Source: Chitinophaga niabensis (GTDB lineage: Bacteria; Bacteroidota; Bacteroidia; Chitinophagales; Chitinophagaceae). Taken from it: a stretch of DNA of 64,000 bases. A program made the position numbers and the translations under genes. Position 1 is the first letter of the stretch; every line of letters begins with the position of its first letter. Below, piece by piece: positions 34,723-44,700 of this stretch. The stretch covers positions 3,908,482-3,972,481 of the forward strand of contig NZ_FSRA01000001.1 of NCBI RefSeq assembly GCF_900129465.1, given 5' to 3'. Below the pieces are notes generated by a model. That model was not told the DNA's origin and searched no databases. It saw only the letters and a list, made by a program, of their open reading frames with translations.

Positions 34723-35319
34723 TCAGGAGGAAAAGAACACGCCAAGCGCTATCAGCGGTTCAATATCTTTACTTTTGAGGTAATGACGAATAGATTTCAG
34801 GGCTTCCGCCATGCTATTCCGGACGGTATTACGGGATAAATTCAGTTGCCTGGCGATCTGTTCATGCGTTAATCCTTCCTCCCTGCTAAGCGTGAAAATA
34901 AGGCGGCGTTGGGGAGATAACTGAAGAATGGCCTGCTGGAGTATGCTTCTCGATTCGCCATCAAGCAGCCGGTGATCGGCGCCACAGGTTTCTTCCGTTT
35001 CCATTTCCCGGGCAACAATCTTCTTCAGCTGCTCATCGCGACTGGCTATCTTGAAAAAATCCATGGCTTTGTTATAGGCAACCTTACGCAGGAAACTATC
35101 CAGATGCTGAATATTGTGCAGCAGCTCCCGGCCAGTCCATAATTTCAGGAAAATATCTATCACGATCTCTTCCGTAATCTCCGGGGACTTGATGATCCGG
35201 ATCAGGTAATTGTACAACTTTGCCCAGTAAAGGTCATAAAGTTGCCTGAACGCAGGTTCGTTTCCCTCGGCGATCTGCGACAAGAGGCTTTTTTCAATAT
35301 CGGCAGAATGGGATGACAA
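34723..35319 (-). CDS. ECF sigma factor (locus A), probable TTG start
   Basis: A 198-residue ECF sigma factor with region 2 (FRQLYDLYWAKLYNYLIRIIKSPEITEEIVIDIFLKLW, about 25-62) and region 4 (LSPQRRLIFTLSREEGLTHEQIARQLNLSRNTVRNSMAEALK, about 130-172). The only plausible start is TTG at 35317-35319: upstream in frame there are only ATA/ATC/ATT codons back to a TGA, and the first ATG is near residue 90. Head of the locus A operon. Confidence 0.9.
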   Translation of the reverse strand: MSSHSADIEKSLLSQIAEGNEPAFRQLYDLYWAKLYNYLIRIIKSPEITEEIVIDIFLKLWTGRELLHNIQHLDSFLRKVAYNKAMDFFKIASRDEQLKKIVAREMETEETCGADHRLLDGESRSILQQAILQLSPQRRLIFTLSREEGLTHEQIARQLNLSRNTVRNSMAEALKSIRHYLKSKDIEPLIALGVFFSS

Positions 35320-35826
35320 GTTTTTAATTTTGATTGATATGTATCAAAAGTAGCAATTTGGGGAGAAAAACAAGAGAATAAAGGAATAATAGGTATCTGC
35401 CGATAAAATAGCCAGCCCTGCCTGATGAAATCGTTCCACCTTCCAGCGGGCGATTTGAACACAAAATTGGAATAGCGAAAACGCTGTTTCCGGACGGAAT
35501 TCATTACAGTGCGCTATTGTCATGCGAAGAATCGCCAATACTTAACCAAGGAAACTAATGGGCTGACTATTGTAGCCGCTAACTGCATAGGGGGAAAGAA
35601 AATGGGAATTTTCAGGAAACCTGGAAATTCCACTCGGGAGAATTCTCCAACTAATTATTATCAGATTTATTGATTTTTGATAATTTGCCAGCATGACGTA
35701 TTGACTTCTATACAGGTCCAGGTTATACCTGTTGTTCCGGGGCCTTTACTATAATTTTGAAAATGTTATCCATTATTGTGTTTGAAGGGTTTGACGCAAA
35801 ACCCGAGTTCGCGACTGGTTTTCTTG
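35320..35826. other. Gene-free interval
   Basis: About 500 bp between the locus A sigma gene and the membrane protein at 35827. It must hold the sigma promoter. Short frames of 64-98 codons occur but none looks like protein. I see no RNA gene. Confidence 0.5.
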
Positions 35827-36384
35827 TCAGGTTATTTGTCGAATTTTGTCATTAATTATTTGAGTTATTCCGTTTCCCAATTTTCTTGCTTTGTCTGCAT
35901 AAAAGTTGTCCATTTGAAATTTCAGAATAGGGATTTCATTGTTCAAGTCTTGCAGATAATGAGAAACAACAATGAAGTCCGACCCAAATGTCCCAGCTCT
36001 TCTAATCTTCATTATTTCTGTTTTCATTTCTACCGTCATATGTCTGCTAAGCGGTATTGCCGTTCGGCGTAGATTATATCGGAATGTGATTTCTGTGTTT
36101 GTAATTATTATTCTGTCAGCAACTTGTCGAATAAGTGACAAAATTGATACTATCAAAAATAGAAGTCCTATTGTAACTCCTAATATTTTAGATATCGTAT
36201 CTGATGTTTTGATAAAAGGGGCAACACTTAATAAACACCCCCCGAAGAAAAAGAACAGCACTCCCCAAATTGATTTGTCCCCCAAACGAAGTTTGTGTTT
36301 TATGTCCACGTTATTATTGTCGACTGTAATTTTTAAGCTGGCTTGGGTTGCAATATCAAAAATGTCGTTATTAATCGTTTTCAT
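35827..36384 (-). CDS. Hypothetical membrane protein (bacterial PH-like)
   Basis: A 185-residue protein with two adjacent membrane helices (about 38-60 and 66-88) followed by a soluble beta-rich domain (IIITNTEITFRYNLRRTAIPLSRHMTVEMK...DFIVVSHYLQDLN). The two-helix plus beta-barrel plan resembles small bPH-domain proteins, but I do not recognise a family. The region is AT-richer than the flanking SusC loci. An overlapping plus-strand frame was rejected. Confidence 0.6.
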   Translation of the reverse strand: MKTINNDIFDIATQASLKITVDNNNVDIKHKLRLGDKSIWGVLFFFFGGCLLSVAPFIKTSDTISKILGVTIGLLFLIVSILSLIRQVADRIIITNTEITFRYNLRRTAIPLSRHMTVEMKTEIMKIRRAGTFGSDFIVVSHYLQDLNNEIPILKFQMDNFYADKARKLGNGITQIINDKIRQIT

Positions 36385-36811
36385 TTCTTTTTATTGTTTA
36401 CGCGAGGCCCTGCAAACTTGCTGCTTATGGCCAGGGCTTAGCGATGTGGTTGCGTTTAAATTCATATGAAATACTCAAGAGAGGAGATGTTAACCTAACG
36501 ATTTCCTAACACTAAGATTACTAAAATTTGATGAAATAATTCAAAATATATCTCGCTTTTTACTCGTTACGGGAAATTGAAGAATTCGGGTATACCTGAA
36601 AACCAAACAATAAAGCATTTACAAGATTGATTCATTCTACTGAAATTTACTAAACGAATCTAAAAATGTTAACAATCCTGAATGGGAGTTGGAACCCTTA
36701 TATCGTTCTAATTAATGAATGATGCATGCTTGAAATTTTAAGCACATTAGGGGAAAATTTAATCAACTTAGAAAAATTTTTATACGGAAGTGCTAACTAT
36801 CAACACGTAGT

Positions 36812-36849
36812 AAAGAAAAAGCTATCATTTTTATGGTAGCTTTTTCTTT
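36812..36849. terminator. Intrinsic terminator
   Basis: A 13-bp perfect stem (AAAGAAAAAGCTA and its complement) with a 12-nt loop and T-rich 3' arm. It lies 117 bp after the 400-residue gene and can end its transcript on the minus strand. Confidence 0.75.
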
Positions 36850-36860
36850 GTAAGGTTCCT

Positions 36861-36877
36861 TGTAGCGGGAATGGGAG
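36861..36877. repeat. Short direct repeat resembling a tRNA 3' end (left copy)
   Basis: TGTAGCGGGAATGGGAG. On the minus strand this reads like the T-arm and acceptor end of a tRNA (CTCCCATTCCCGCTACA). The partner copy at 38290-38305 differs at one of 16 positions. No intact tRNA can be folded here. Confidence 0.45.
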
Positions 36878-36965
36878 AATTATCTAACCAATGGCTTAAG
36901 GACTTATTGGATTTAATGATTTGGGAAAAGGGCATTGCGAGAATCAGAAAGAACAACTAAGTTGC

Positions 36966-38168
36966 TCACAAAAGCATCCCCGTGTGCTTCCATAATTTTA
37001 TTATGGTTGGCTCCACACCGCATTCCAAAAGAATCTTCTCAAATTCACCATCACCATACCCATCAATTGTCCAATCAATGGCATAAGCGGCAAAATCTTC
37101 AGTAACCTGCAATTTGCCAAAGAGTTTACTACGAGTCAAATGGCGGGCCGCCTTTATTAGCATTTTCCTCCCAAGCTCACCCGTTCCCATATCCTCCATC
37201 ATTTGTTCAAGCTGGGCGTAGAGTTTTTCTAAAGACTCAATTTCCAGATCCAGCGCATCCTGATAGTCACCAATAAAAACGCTATTCCCATTGGCAAGTT
37301 TCGTTGCTACTTCCTGTGCAGATTGGCATACCAAATACGGAATATAGTTATCTCCATAATGGTAACTCAATTCCAACAACGCAACTGGCAATTCTTTGAC
37401 CTGTCTGGTAAGCGTTTCAGCGATAGATCTGGCCAATGCTTCCGAAAGACTTTCAACAAGTGTTTCCGAAGTCATATTTTCCGAGAGTTTGCAATATATC
37501 AGTTGATTGTGTCCCTGTTCAAAAAATCTCCGGATTGTATCGAGGGTTTCATTTTGATCATAACCATATTCGTCATAGGAGGTAAATTTTCCCATACCAG
37601 GAATAATATGAATGTTGGAAGCCTTTTCAATCCTGTCTTTTAGCCCGTACTCATAACGTGTCGCTGTTAGAATAAAAGCGCTTTCGTCATTTCGTATACT
37701 GCTGATGATTTCTTCTCTTGACATCTGTGGAGATGCGGCACTACCTCCTCTCCCATTGATCACCAGATTTTGCAGGCTAATTTTTCTCTTATCTCGGAAT
37801 TCAATACGTACAATCGATGAAGGCACCCCAGTATGCACATAGAATTCGACGTATTCTACAAAGTCATCACAATAGTTATAAAAACCTTCCCAGGTTGCGT
37901 GATTGTAATTGTGGTGGTATTTCACATAGCAGGGAAGACCTTCAGCATTGAATCCATATTCGTATAAAGAGTTTGTATCCAGATCGTGCTTATTCTTTGT
38001 CATCAGGCCATCGCTAGGAAAGGTCTCTCCGTCGAACTTCTTAAGGTTATATCGTAAACCATCAGAATATTGGGTTGTTTTTACCTGATTTTTATAAAGG
38101 GAAAGTGTTTGCAGTTCGTTGAAAGCTTGTTCCCACCGTTGAAGAAATTGTTCGAGTTGCTTCTCCAT
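36966..38168 (-). CDS. Hypothetical 400-residue cytosolic protein
   Basis: I do not recognise this protein. It has no signal peptide or membrane segment. The N-terminal half is rich in aromatic and charged residues (YEYGFNAEGLPCYVKYHHNYNHATWEGFYNY). The middle has a long helical stretch (ENMTSETLVESLSEALARSIAETLTRQVKELP), and the C-terminus is acidic and helical. Its isolation in an AT-rich interval between flanking 16-nt repeats (36861 and 38290) suggests recent acquisition. The look is reminiscent of immunity or contact-system cargo, but nothing specific supports that. Confidence 0.65.
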   Translation of the reverse strand: MEKQLEQFLQRWEQAFNELQTLSLYKNQVKTTQYSDGLRYNLKKFDGETFPSDGLMTKNKHDLDTNSLYEYGFNAEGLPCYVKYHHNYNHATWEGFYNYCDDFVEYVEFYVHTGVPSSIVRIEFRDKRKISLQNLVINGRGGSAASPQMSREEIISSIRNDESAFILTATRYEYGLKDRIEKASNIHIIPGMGKFTSYDEYGYDQNETLDTIRRFFEQGHNQLIYCKLSENMTSETLVESLSEALARSIAETLTRQVKELPVALLELSYHYGDNYIPYLVCQSAQEVATKLANGNSVFIGDYQDALDLEIESLEKLYAQLEQMMEDMGTGELGRKMLIKAARHLTRSKLFGKLQVTEDFAAYAIDWTIDGYGDGEFEKILLECGVEPTIIKLWKHTGMLL

Positions 38169-38289
38169 AATGTATAAAGGAAGTAAAGTATGATCCGGTG
38201 AAAGTACAATATTACGAGGTATAAGAGATGGTTCTTTTCCTTCAAACTAAAAGCCCATATCTAATTGAAAATCAATTAAATATGAGCCG

Positions 38290-38305
38290 TGTAGCGAGAA
38301 TGGGA
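38290..38305. repeat. Short direct repeat resembling a tRNA 3' end (right copy)
   Basis: TGTAGCGAGAATGGGA, one mismatch from the copy at 36861. On the minus strand the context reads AGTCCCATTCTCGCTACA, and a GGTTC lies 6 nt further, as in a T-loop interrupted by a small insertion. It also resembles the 3' end of the real tRNA gene at 48204. Confidence 0.45.
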
Positions 38306-38621
38306 CTCCGTTTGAACCGATGGTGAAGGTGGCGGAGTTCCTTTTGAGGTTAAAGAGTAGAAAATTATAAGTCGAGGTAAATGAGACTGTTCAAGACAAA
38401 TAGGTGCCGGGCAAGCCGGAGCAAATTCCTCCTTCTTTGCATAACATTTTTTTCCACGGGAAGTGACCTCCGCGATCACGCTGAACCGGCAAAGCTGGAA
38501 GCAAAATACGTAGCCGCCGGGAGGACCTTTTATCGCCCATGCCCCTAATAGTGGTGCATGAATTTTTAGGGAAGGATGATCCTGGAGATTTTACATTGTA
38601 GAAAATGAGGTGGTGGAAAAT

Positions 38622-38752
38622 GATATTCCCGAACGAGTCGCTTCAGCATTAGAATATGACATTTCTTGGCCGGAAATGTGATAATATCTGGCCGTAGCCA
38701 TGTAATCTAACAGATTGCGCTGGCCATGGCTTATTTGATGTTCGGGAGTACG
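38622..38752. repeat. Nested imperfect inverted repeats
   Basis: Outer arms ATTCCCGAACG and TGTTCGGGAGT, an inner hairpin ACATTTC/GAAATGT (near 38660-38680) and a further hairpin TAGCCATG...CATGGCTTA with AATCT/AGATT (38694-38732). It could be a structured RNA or the relic of a small non-autonomous element. Confidence 0.4.
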
Positions 38753-38774
38753 TTCATGTAGATCTAAAAGATCT

Positions 38775-40319
38775 TTACATTCCTCCTACGGCTTTCAATG
38801 TTTTCACCAGCGCAGCTGCCGATTCCAGGTCTTTCGCCAGGCGGTTATAATAAAATCTGTGGATCTTTCCATCTGGCCTTACGATCATAAGCGAAGGCAG
38901 GGCGTTAATACCATAATATCGCATCATTTCATTGCGAAAGCCTTCGCCGTTCGTGTACAGGTTGACGGCGTTGCCGGAGGTATACTTACCGGAACCTATG
39001 CTTTCCATCCAGGTATTTTTATCGGTATCCACGCAAATACTGATGAACTGAATACCGGACTCGTTTCCCAGCTGTTCTTCCGCCTGCTTTATGGCGTCTG
39101 TGAAGATGGCAGCGCAGGCGCTGCAGCCCGTAAACCACATATCGATAAAAACAGTTTTCCCCTTGTAATCGCTCAGCTTGTGATACTTTCCTTTGGTGTC
39201 CTGCAACCTGAAATCATAGGCCGCCAAACCGGGCATTTTGCTGCGCAGGCGGCCCATCATGCGCTGGCTTACGGAATCATGGATGAGCGTGGCGGCGTAT
39301 TGATAAAGCGTATCTATATGCTTACTGCCCTGAGCGATCATCAGTGTTTTTACAAGTGCCCTGTCCCGGAGTTTGCCGGTGAAATTTGCAGTAATGGCCT
39401 TAAAATTTGCATCGGGATTTTCGTAACCATATTTGATGTAGTTATCGAAATTTACTTTTTTACATATAAACTCGATGTATCTGGCTGATTCGGGCAGTAC
39501 ATCCTGCGAAACAGGGATGGCAAGGCGGTTTATCATGCTTCTGTTATAGGCTTCGATGAAATGCTGCTTCGCCATTGGCTTATCCGGCAACTGGTCATAT
39601 CCGAGTTTCAGGCGAAAGAAATAGGAGCTGATACCGTAACTGGCGGTAATTACATCCGCTTTGCAAAGCTGGTAATAAAAATCAGGAATGCTTGCTCGCG
39701 CCGCGTCCAGCACCTGCAGTGAAGCATTGATCTGGAAAGAATAAGGATCATGAAAGCTTGAATTGGAGGTATCCGTCCAGTAAGCCAGGTGATAATCGGG
39801 GCTTATACTCCTGGTGGAATCCAGTTTATCTTTGACTTCATATTTTGAAAAGCCTGCACCGGCATATGAACACTGGTAATCGTAATTTCCCGCCATCATA
39901 ATGCTTTCGGGGAGTGGGGCGGTAACGGTGATAGTAACATCGTCACCTGTTTCCCAAAAATAATTAGAAATGAAAGGAATGAAAGGAATGAGAGGCTGCC
40001 GGCCATGGAACGGGTCGCCTGCAGGAGGCTTCTGTTTGATTGAAAAATATCCGTACGGAGCCGCAGCATTTATCCGGAACACGTAGCGGCCGCCCCTGGT
40101 GCCACACGCAGCATAGATCTTTTCCTCTCCGTCATTTTCTTTAAAGAAAGAAGGATTTAGTGTGAGGAACAAAGAATCGTCTTCTACAGGAAGCCGGGTT
40201 ACAACCGTGATCGTAAAAGTATATTTTACAGGCCTGGCATGACTGTTCATGTGAAAGAGCATGCACATCAATAGCATAGAGCTGAAAAGTAGTTTCATAA
40301 AGCTTTTTTTAACGTTCAT
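38775..40319 (-). CDS. Thioredoxin-fold (TlpA-like) protein with CSAC motif (locus C)
   Basis: About 514 residues starting at ATG 40317-40319, whose first 11 nt overlap the SusD stop; a second ATG at 40298 begins the signal peptide (MKLLFSSMLLMCMLF). The long N-terminal part has no clear domain. The C-terminal TlpA domain (about 130 residues) has the redox motif FIDMWFTGCSACAAIF, which keeps both cysteines but replaces the usual WCxPC with GCSAC, and a cis-Pro region INALPSLMIVRPDG. Last gene of the locus C operon. The changed motif suggests a different redox potential from the locus B protein. Confidence 0.88.
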   Translation of the reverse strand: MNVKKSFMKLLFSSMLLMCMLFHMNSHARPVKYTFTITVVTRLPVEDDSLFLTLNPSFFKENDGEEKIYAACGTRGGRYVFRINAAAPYGYFSIKQKPPAGDPFHGRQPLIPFIPFISNYFWETGDDVTITVTAPLPESIMMAGNYDYQCSYAGAGFSKYEVKDKLDSTRSISPDYHLAYWTDTSNSSFHDPYSFQINASLQVLDAARASIPDFYYQLCKADVITASYGISSYFFRLKLGYDQLPDKPMAKQHFIEAYNRSMINRLAIPVSQDVLPESARYIEFICKKVNFDNYIKYGYENPDANFKAITANFTGKLRDRALVKTLMIAQGSKHIDTLYQYAATLIHDSVSQRMMGRLRSKMPGLAAYDFRLQDTKGKYHKLSDYKGKTVFIDMWFTGCSACAAIFTDAIKQAEEQLGNESGIQFISICVDTDKNTWMESIGSGKYTSGNAVNLYTNGEGFRNEMMRYYGINALPSLMIVRPDGKIHRFYYNRLAKDLESAAALVKTLKAVGGM

Positions 40320-41718
40320 TTTGCTCAACACCGGAAAGGACATCTGCCGGTGGGATGGGAAGTGTATACCTTTTGTCATTAGGCTGCAATGTGTAAGTAA
40401 TGCCATTTGCAAACCGGGTAACGGTTACAGCAAATTGAGGGTCCTTGTTCAGCCTGCGCAGATCTTCCCAGCGGAGCTGGCCGGTAAACGGCAGCTCCTT
40501 GCGGCGTTCGCGGATAATGAACCGCAGCGCTTCACCGGCGTTGTTGGCATGAAGACCTGTAAAAGTACCGGCAACATACCGGTTTTGTAGCAGTTTATTC
40601 AGGTCGTTCATGGCAGGAATTGTATTTCCCTTCCGCGCATTGCATTCAGCCCTGATGAGGTGCAGTTCGTTGGTGGCAATGCCTGCAAAATTATAGCGAT
40701 TGCCTGCATAACTTCCCCAGAACTGTACTTTTCCATTTCCATTGTCTTTGTAGATGAGCGTTTTCCGCAGATCGTCCTGGTCATAGGAGCGATAAAGCAG
40801 GGAGTCGGCAAACTGTATACCTGAAAGGGCCCATGTAACAGAGGTGCCTGCTGTGAATGCATAGAATATGATTTCCGGGTTGGCCATGCCCGGCACCAGT
40901 GTAAACGCCGGGAAGCGGAAATTACTGTTGGGATTGATGATCGTGCGGTTGTTATAATCCAGCAGAACATCATATGCCATAAGTGCTTTGTTGGCATACG
41001 ATAAAGCGCTGTCATATGCTTCCATGCTTAAATATATTTTTGCCAGAAAGCCGTAAGCAGCTGCTTTATTGGGCTTGGTTGTATAGATAGCGTTTACAGG
41101 CAAAGCAGTGGCGGCTGTTTTCAGATCGTTCAGCATCTGGTCATAAGTGGCCTTCATGCTGGAACGCGTGTTGATGACATTGGGGTCCGTAGTGGATCGC
41201 AACACAAGACCAGCGTCTGTTGCGGCCGATGCTTCGGCGTAAGTTTTACAATAGGTTTGCGAAAGATTGTAGTAGCTGATGGAGCGGAAGAAGAGAGCCT
41301 CGGCATGTAATAACCGGTATTGGTCGGAATTTTCAAAGCCTTCTGCTTTGGCTAATCCTTCCAGTATGAGATTAGAATAAAGTATTTTTTGATATAATGG
41401 GCCGTAATCAAGGCTGATGCGGTCATTCGGGTAAATCGCCTTATCCCAGATGTAGAGATTCCTGTCTGTTTCCGACAAGGCGCTAAAGCTCTGGCTGGTG
41501 ACAATGAGATTATCCGTACCTGTCAGCCCGTAAATACCGTAGCCCTGGTTGAATATATTGGTATTATGCAGCATGTCGTCAAAGTCGTTTAGTGTCCTGG
41601 GCGTTACGTCGGTATTCTGACGCTTGATATCCAGCCATTCGTCCTGTTTTTTGCAGGCGGCCTGCAGGAGGATTAGCTGGCAGAGTATATATAGTTGGAA
41701 CAAGTGTTGCAGTTTCAT
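40309..41718 (-). CDS. RagB/SusD family nutrient-binding lipoprotein (locus C)
   Basis: A 469-residue surface lipoprotein with a signal peptide and lipobox (LLQAAC). It resembles the locus B SusD: similar length, an early DEWLDIKR/TLNDFDDMLHN motif where B has LKDFEKLLDG, LFFRSISYYNLSQTYCKTY, and the end block RRKELPFTGQLRWEDLRRLN with RYTLPIPPADVL. It starts 19 bp after SusC and overlaps the TlpA gene by 11 nt, which indicates tight coupling. Confidence 0.93.
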   Translation of the reverse strand: MKLQHLFQLYILCQLILLQAACKKQDEWLDIKRQNTDVTPRTLNDFDDMLHNTNIFNQGYGIYGLTGTDNLIVTSQSFSALSETDRNLYIWDKAIYPNDRISLDYGPLYQKILYSNLILEGLAKAEGFENSDQYRLLHAEALFFRSISYYNLSQTYCKTYAEASAATDAGLVLRSTTDPNVINTRSSMKATYDQMLNDLKTAATALPVNAIYTTKPNKAAAYGFLAKIYLSMEAYDSALSYANKALMAYDVLLDYNNRTIINPNSNFRFPAFTLVPGMANPEIIFYAFTAGTSVTWALSGIQFADSLLYRSYDQDDLRKTLIYKDNGNGKVQFWGSYAGNRYNFAGIATNELHLIRAECNARKGNTIPAMNDLNKLLQNRYVAGTFTGLHANNAGEALRFIIRERRKELPFTGQLRWEDLRRLNKDPQFAVTVTRFANGITYTLQPNDKRYTLPIPPADVLSGVEQNER

Positions 41719-41737
41719 ACTTGATGAGGTGTTGGTG

Positions 41738-44700
41738 TCAGAAATTTGCTTTAACGCCGAATGAGACGGTGAATGGAGCCGGAATGGAATTATAATCGTA
41801 ATTGTATGGATCTATGCCATGATCATTCTCCCTCCATAAGATGCCGATATTATTGGCATATCCGTATAACTGGAGCCTTTCAAACGGAAGGCCATGTTTT
41901 TTAAGACCGGTAAAATCGTACCCTACCCGGATGTCTTTTAAACGGATGTGATCGCCTTTTTCGACCAGCATTTCGGAATACTGGTAAAAGATATTCCTGT
42001 TGCTATTGGAGGGATAGCTCATTGACGGCACGTTAGTAACAAGCTCATCACCTGGCTTCTGCCAGCGGTTGGCATAATCAACGTTCTGATTCAGCGTGGA
42101 TAGGAGGAGCTCGCTGTAATTCAGCCCCGTGGAGCGGCGACGGAAATAATGGCCTCCTTCATATACGATGTTCACGGAAACCGAAAAGCCTTTAAAAGAA
42201 AGATCGTTCCGCACAGCTCCCCACAGCACGGGCCTTGTTGGGCCTTTATATACCAGGCTGTCCGGATCATAATTGGCAATGATACCTGTATAATCCTTAC
42301 TTGTTCTGCCATTCAGAATACCTTGGGGATCGCCGTTCACCGGATCAAGACCGGCCCATTTGTAACTGAACAGACTGTATAGCGGTTTTCCCTCGAGCGC
42401 TATCCCTGAAGGATAGTACTGCATGCTGGAAGAGTTGGCGGGAACGTTATAGCTGGTGACTTTATCTTTTATATAATTCATGATAAACCCGGTTTGCCAT
42501 TTGAATTCCCGGTTGATGTTGTTACTGTTGACGGACAATTCAATACCATGCGTGCGGCTGCTGGCAGAGTTTTGCAGGATGCTGCCGGAGCCGGTTTGCG
42601 GAGGTCGCGTAACTGTCTGCAACAGGTCGAGCCCCTCTTTCCTGTATACTTCCAGTGTACCGGACAGGATATCCCTGGTCGTTTTGAAATCGATGCTCAT
42701 ATTGACAATTCTTATTCTCTCCCACTTAAGTTCCGGGTTGCCGGGGATGATATTCTGAATGGTGGTTTCACCGGTCAGCGAGCTGGTGTGATAGATGCCG
42801 GTGGAATAAGCGGAGCCGTTGTAAACGTTGCCATTGAAACCATAAGAAGACCTCAGCTTCAGGTAAGGGAACCAGCCAGAATGATAAAATGTTTCCCGGC
42901 TGATGTCCCAGCCAAGCCCGGCAGACCATAGCGGCGTTACTTTCTGATTGGTCCGGACACCGAAGATATTGGCGCCGTCCTTTCTGCCGCTGATGGTGAA
43001 AGTGTAGCGTTTTTTATAGGTATATGCAGCATTGGCATAATAGGAAATATAACGGTAGATGCTTTTCCTTTCCATTCCGTCGGGCGCCAGGTCAGTATAA
43101 CCTAAGGTGGATGAACCGGCGGGAGTAGTGGGATAAACAGTATTGAAATTCAGGTTCATGTTAACGATACCGTTATCCTTGTTATAACCGGCCAGCACGT
43201 TGCGCATGCCGCTGTTCCGCAATTCCTTCACTTCTGCTCCCGCAATGGCGGTTATTTCATGATCGTTTTGAACGGTATGATTGAAGGACAACTGTCCACG
43301 CAGATCGCCGCTATGCAGTACACTGTTATTTAAAATGAGGATACCACCGTTTGGCGCATTGTACGTGAATTTCTGAGTGACCGGATCATACTGCGTAAAC
43401 ATGTTGAAGAGATTGCGCATGGCATAACTTTGCTGATCTCTCACCTCGCGGTCGGTTATAATCTGTCTTTCATTCTGGTATTGCAGCGATGCATGCAGAA
43501 AAGGCGCGATCCTGTATTTTACCGCCACATTCAGTAACAGATTATTGATCTCGCTGGTCCTGTCCGCCAGCCTGATCTCATCCAGCGCGCGATAGCGCCA
43601 GTCCCTGAAGCCGAGCGCCTCCACACTATCCAGGTACGCGGCACGGTAATCCCTGGTGGTCGGCAGGGCATTGCCCTTGTCATCCGCCAGCTGCGCATAT
43701 GGAAAGAGGCTGCTATATTTGTCGCTGTAGCCGAAATACGCCGTATATACAAGGCCGTAAGCAGCCGGATTGTTATTGCTGGCGTAGGTATTGGCATAGT
43801 TCAGGCTGGTGGTGATCTCCAGGTTCTTAACCGGTGTATAGGCAGCTGATGAGTTGATCGTAAATCTTTGATCGCTGGTCCTGACAGCGCTCTTCAGGTT
43901 ATGATCATACCCGGCAGAGAAGGCATAGGCAATTTTATTGCCGCCACCGCGCAGCCCAATGGAATATTGCTGATTCACCGATTTTCGCAATGTGTATTTA
44001 GAGAAATCATTCCGCACATCCAGCTTTCTGAATGCATTGATCTGCGCTTCTGCTTCTGCCGCGGAGATGAGCCCCTCCCGCTGCTTTGCCAATATGTCAA
44101 TCACCGGCGTAAGAACGGGTCTGTTGGCCGTATTGCTGATATCAGCATCAAAGAAGTTCTCATTGAAGAGCAGTTGTTCCACATCAATATAATCAGAGGC
44201 AGACATCACGTTCCGTATATAGAACAGGTCGGGTTTATTGCCAATGGTCAGGTTTGCATTCAGTTCCATTTTGAGGGGCTGGTTCAGCTTTCCTTTCTTT
44301 GTAGTGATAACAATCACGCCGTTCCCGCTTTGCGCGCCCCAGATACTGGCTGCCGCGGCGTCTTTCAGGATAGTAATGGATTCCACATCGTTCGGGTTGA
44401 TGTTGCTGATGTTACCTTCATACGGGAAATTGTCCAGCACGATCAGTGGCTTGCGGTTTATTGAGCTATGCAAGGTGCTTTCGCCCCTGACCCTGATACC
44501 CGACTCCTCGCCCGGTAAAAAGTATAAGCCGCCCGCAATACCATTCAGGCGGCTGAGGATATCCGTAGAAACCCTGCGATTGATCATTTCCTCCCCGATA
44601 TGAGTAAACGAGCCGGTGGCACGCTCTTTTGAAATCTGCTGGTAGCCGGAAGAAACAATTTCTACCCTATCCAGCGCCGTTGGCTGTTCCTCCAAATGCA

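Larger units (their letters stand above)
36385..36965. other. AT-rich gene-free interval
   Basis: About 580 bp with no convincing gene. It contains the hairpin terminator at 36812-36849 and the tRNA-like short repeat at 36861-36877. Base composition is clearly AT-richer than the SusC loci. Confidence 0.55.
38169..38774. other. Gene-free interval with nested inverted repeats
   Basis: About 600 bp between the 400-residue gene and the locus C TlpA. It contains a near-palindrome at 38254-38283, the right tRNA-like repeat at 38290-38305, and nested inverted repeats at 38622-38752. Short frames exist but none is convincing. Confidence 0.55.

Noticed and set aside
35344-35538. 64-codon minus-strand frame upstream of the locus A sigma gene
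   Set aside because: Composition is unlike protein and the interval is AT-rich and probably promoter DNA.
35972-36469. 165-codon plus-strand frame overlapping the membrane protein at 35827-36384
   Set aside because: The minus-strand protein has an orderly two-helix plus beta-domain layout and a good start. The plus frame reads as its antisense, with an improbable mix of Ile/Ser/Lys runs.
36861-36950. A full tRNA gene on the minus strand
   Set aside because: Only the T-arm/acceptor end resembles a tRNA. No complementary 5' acceptor strand or anticodon arm can be found.
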